Part shown: positions 58,463 to 61,238 of the stretch, in pieces
How the letters are laid out: each line of letters starts with the position of its first letter
Position numbering within the stretch: the stretch's first letter is position 1
NCBI GenBank assembly: GCA_000496175.1
Contig: KI543165.1
Location: 165,941 to 227,178 of the forward strand
Source of the DNA: an uncultured archaeon A07HR67
GTDB lineage: Archaea; Halobacteriota; Halobacteria; Halobacteriales; Haloferacaceae
Direction of reading: 5' to 3'
DNA: 61,238 nt
Program-made: the position numbers and the translations under genes
The notes under the pieces: model-generated
What the model saw: only the letters and a program-made list of their open reading frames with translations
Databases searched by the model: none
What the model was told of the DNA's origin: nothing

Positions 58463-59866
58463 ATGGCGACGTATCACATCGAAACCTACGGCTGTAGCTC
58501 GAACCGAGGTGAGAGCCGGGAGATAGAACGGGCGCTTCGCGACGGCGGCCACCGCCCGGCCGACGGTCCCGAAGACGCCGACGTCGCTATCTTAAACACC
58601 TGTACGGTCGTCGAGAAGACGGAACAGAACATGTTGCGGCGCGCCGCGGAGCTCGACGACGAGACGGCCGAACTCGTCGTCACCGGCTGTATGGCGCTCG
58701 CACAGGGCGACGCCTTCCGCGAGGCCGACATCGACGCCGAGATTCTCCACTGGGACGACGTGCCGAGCCACGTGCTCAACGGCGAGTGTCCGACGGTCAC
58801 GCCGGACGCCGAGCCCGTCCTCGACGGCGTCATCGGTATCCTCCCCATCGCGCGCGGCTGTATGAGCAACTGCTCGTACTGTATCACCAAGTTCGCGACG
58901 GGACGGGTCGACTCCCCGCCGGTCGAGGAGAACGTCGCGAAGGCCCGCGCGCTGGTCCACGCGGGCGCAAAAGAGATCCGGGTGACCGGCCAGGACACCG
59001 GAGTCTACGGCTGGGACACCGGCGAACGGAAGCTGCCGGAGCTGCTCGGCCGGATCTGTGACATCGACGGCGAGTTTCGGGTCAGACTCGGGATGGCGAA
59101 CCCCGGCGGAATCCACGGGATTCACGAGGAGTTGGCCGACGTCTTCGCGCGAAACGAGAAGCTGTACAACTTCATTCACGCGCCGGTTCAGTCGGGCAGC
59201 GACACGGTGCTCGAAGACATGCGCCGCCAGCACCGCGTCGAGAAGTTCCGCGAGGTCGTCGCGGCGTTCGACGACCGACTCGACCACTGGACGCTCTCGA
59301 CCGACTTCATCGTCGGATTTCCCACCGAGACGGACGCGGACCACGAGCGATCGATGGACCTCCTCGCCGAGGTCCGCCCCGAGAAGATCAACGTCACCCG
59401 CTTCTCGAAGCGACCCGGAACCGAGGCCGCCGACCTGAAAGGGCTCGGCGGGACGCTGAAAAAAGAGCGCTCGAAGGCGATGTCGACGCTGAAGATGGAG
59501 GTCGTCGGCGAGGCGTACGAGTCGATGGTCGGCGAGACGTTCGAGGTGCTCGTCGTCGAGGCGGGCACCGGCGACTCGGTGAAGTGTCGGGACTCGGCGT
59601 ACCGACAGATCATCGTGCAGAACGCGACCGAGCGCGACGTCGCGATCGGCGACGTCTTGCGGGTCGAGGTGACGGGTCACAACACCGTCTACGCGTTCGG
59701 CGAGCCGGTGCGGTCGGCCGCAGAGCGGGCGTCGGCCGGCGCGGCGACCGGCCCCGCCGGCGACGACCCCGTCGCCGTCTCCGACGGCGGCGACGCCGAC
59801 TCGAACCGGGACGTGTCCACGATCGAGGGCGACCGCGATCAGTCGGCGCCGTCGTTTTCGCCGTAG
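58463..59866 (+). CDS. tRNA t6A37 methylthiotransferase (MtaB/CDKAL1 family radical SAM)
   Basis: YHIETYGCSSNRGESREIERALRDGGH; ILPIARGCMSNCSYCITKFATGRVDSPP; TRAM-like C-terminus. Confidence 0.92.
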   Translation: MATYHIETYGCSSNRGESREIERALRDGGHRPADGPEDADVAILNTCTVVEKTEQNMLRRAAELDDETAELVVTGCMALAQGDAFREADIDAEILHWDDVPSHVLNGECPTVTPDAEPVLDGVIGILPIARGCMSNCSYCITKFATGRVDSPPVEENVAKARALVHAGAKEIRVTGQDTGVYGWDTGERKLPELLGRICDIDGEFRVRLGMANPGGIHGIHEELADVFARNEKLYNFIHAPVQSGSDTVLEDMRRQHRVEKFREVVAAFDDRLDHWTLSTDFIVGFPTETDADHERSMDLLAEVRPEKINVTRFSKRPGTEAADLKGLGGTLKKERSKAMSTLKMEVVGEAYESMVGETFEVLVVEAGTGDSVKCRDSAYRQIIVQNATERDVAIGDVLRVEVTGHNTVYAFGEPVRSAAERASAGAATGPAGDDPVAVSDGGDADSNRDVSTIEGDRDQSAPSFSP

Positions 59867-61238
59867 ATCCGCTCGACGTCGTCGGCGAACCGGTCGAGGA
59901 TTGACCGTCGCTTCTTTTTTGACGTCGGCGTGAGCAGCCCGTTCGCTCTGGTGAGCGGCTCGGCTATCAGCCGGAACCGCTCGATCCGTTCTATCGGCTC
60001 GAGGTCGGCGTTCGCCGCGTCGACGGCCGTCGCGATCCGGTCGCGCAGTCGGTCGTCGCGACACGTCGCCTGTCGGTCCGTCGGGAGGTCGATTCCGGCG
60101 TCGGCCGCCCACGACGACACCCGGTCGAAGTCGGGGACGAGAAGCGCCGAGACGAACGGGCGGTCGTCGCCGAGCACCACACACTGGTCGACGAGCGCGT
60201 CGTCGGTGAGGCGGTCGGCGATCGGTCCCGGCGCGACGTTTTCGCCCGTCGAGAGGACGAGCAGCCGCTTGGCGCGCGCCTGAAACACGAGGTGTCCGTC
60301 CGGGCGAAGTCGGACGACGTCGCCGGTGTGGAACCACGGCTCCGCCGGGTCGCCGCCGCGGTCGGCGGGGGACTCACCGGCAGTGGGCGTGTCCTCGGGC
60401 AGCGCGTTCGGGTCGGAGAACGCCTCGTCGGTCGCGTCGGGGCGGTTCCAGTAGCCGTCCGTCACCTGCGGGCCGCGCACGAGCAGTTCGCCGACGGGAC
60501 CGGGAGCCGTCTCGGATCCCGGGCCGTCGACCCGCTCGTCGATCGCGACCTCCGTGCCGACGACCGGGGGGCCGATCGTTCCGATCTGCGGATCGTCTGG
60601 GGGATTGACCGAGACGACCGGCGCCGTTTCCGTGAGCCCGTACCCTTCGAGAATCGGGAGCCCCGTCTCGTGGTACCGCTCACAGAGGTCCGGCGAGAGC
60701 GACCCGCCGCCGGAGATGAAGAAGTCGACGGCGCCGCCGAACGCCTCCCGAATCGCCGCGTCCGTCTTCAACTCGCCGACCCGTTCGAAGAGCGTCTCGT
60801 AGACGCGGGGAACGGCGGCCGCGGTCGTCGGCTCGACGAGCGCGAAGTCCTCGGCGAGCGTCGCCGGGCGCTCGGCGTAGGCGACCGTCCCGCCGGCGGC
60901 GAACGGGAGGTAGTGGCCGATCAGGCGTTCGAACACGTGTGCGAGCGGGAGAAACGAGAGCGTCGTCGACGCCGCGGAGAGCCCGGGCGCGTCCCGGTCG
61001 GGGCGGTCGCCGAGCCGGTCGAGACACTGGACGACGTTCGCCCGGAGGGTCGCGTGGGTGAGCCGGACGCCCTTCGGGCTCCCGGTCGTCCCCGAGGTGT
61101 AGACGATACTCGCGAGGTCGTCGGCGGCTGTCGCGTCGAGCCACGAGGCGTAGCTGGCCGCGTCGAAGGCGTCCGCGCCGAGCGCGGCCACCTCGCCCAG
61201 CGTGTAGACGAGGGCCGTCTCGTCGGCCGTGAGACCGC
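59839..61238 (-). CDS. Long-chain acyl-CoA synthetase (AMP-binding), 5' end beyond window
   Basis: LASIVYTSGTTGSPKGVRLTHATLRAN; EGYGLTETAPVVSVNPP; no stop up to the window end. Confidence 0.92.
   Translation of the reverse strand, partial: GLTADETALVYTLGEVAALGADAFDAASYASWLDATAADDLASIVYTSGTTGSPKGVRLTHATLRANVVQCLDRLGDRPDRDAPGLSAASTTLSFLPLAHVFERLIGHYLPFAAGGTVAYAERPATLAEDFALVEPTTAAAVPRVYETLFERVGELKTDAAIREAFGGAVDFFISGGGSLSPDLCERYHETGLPILEGYGLTETAPVVSVNPPDDPQIGTIGPPVVGTEVAIDERVDGPGSETAPGPVGELLVRGPQVTDGYWNRPDATDEAFSDPNALPEDTPTAGESPADRGGDPAEPWFHTGDVVRLRPDGHLVFQARAKRLLVLSTGENVAPGPIADRLTDDALVDQCVVLGDDRPFVSALLVPDFDRVSSWAADAGIDLPTDRQATCRDDRLRDRIATAVDAANADLEPIERIERFRLIAEPLTRANGLLTPTSKKKRRSILDRFADDVERIYGENDGAD

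Noticed and set aside
1-61238. CRISPR array, IS element, toxin-antitoxin or prophage
   Set aside because: No spaced direct repeats, transposase motifs, terminal inverted repeats or phage structural genes were recognised by eye.

Overview
GC-rich haloarchaeal chromosomal window, densely coding, with many ATGA/TGATG gene overlaps and TATA boxes about 25-30 nt upstream of start codons. About 60 CDSs and two tRNA genes are supportable. I saw no CRISPR array, IS element, prophage or rRNA. Core content includes nadE, truA, aIF-5A, thyA-folA, a proteasome alpha subunit, threonine synthase, fumC, sucCD, hisI, GTP cyclohydrolase III, a CDKAL1/MtaB-type methylthiotransferase, an intact livHMGF ABC operon and a MacB-like exporter. 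The most unusual object is the livJ-like substrate-binding protein gene (25085-26475). The blocks encoding its two halves are swapped inside the ORF: signal/linker, then C-terminal half, then N-terminal half. Undoing the swap restores both the canonical domain order and an in-frame TGA stop. Other leads are a class II HMG-CoA reductase/AtuA/AtuA-like/SSS-symporter operon (possible mevalonate or HMG catabolism), an intron-containing tRNA-Glu, a 13-codon upstream ORF overlapping the proteasome alpha start, a VLRF1/Vms1-like ribosome-rescue protein, and small zinc-finger proteins. Three single-base frameshifts (transporter small subunit, amidohydrolase, sucD) look like indel errors. They are a warning that assembly quality must be checked before the livJ rearrangement is believed. 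All assignments are by eye; no searches were run.
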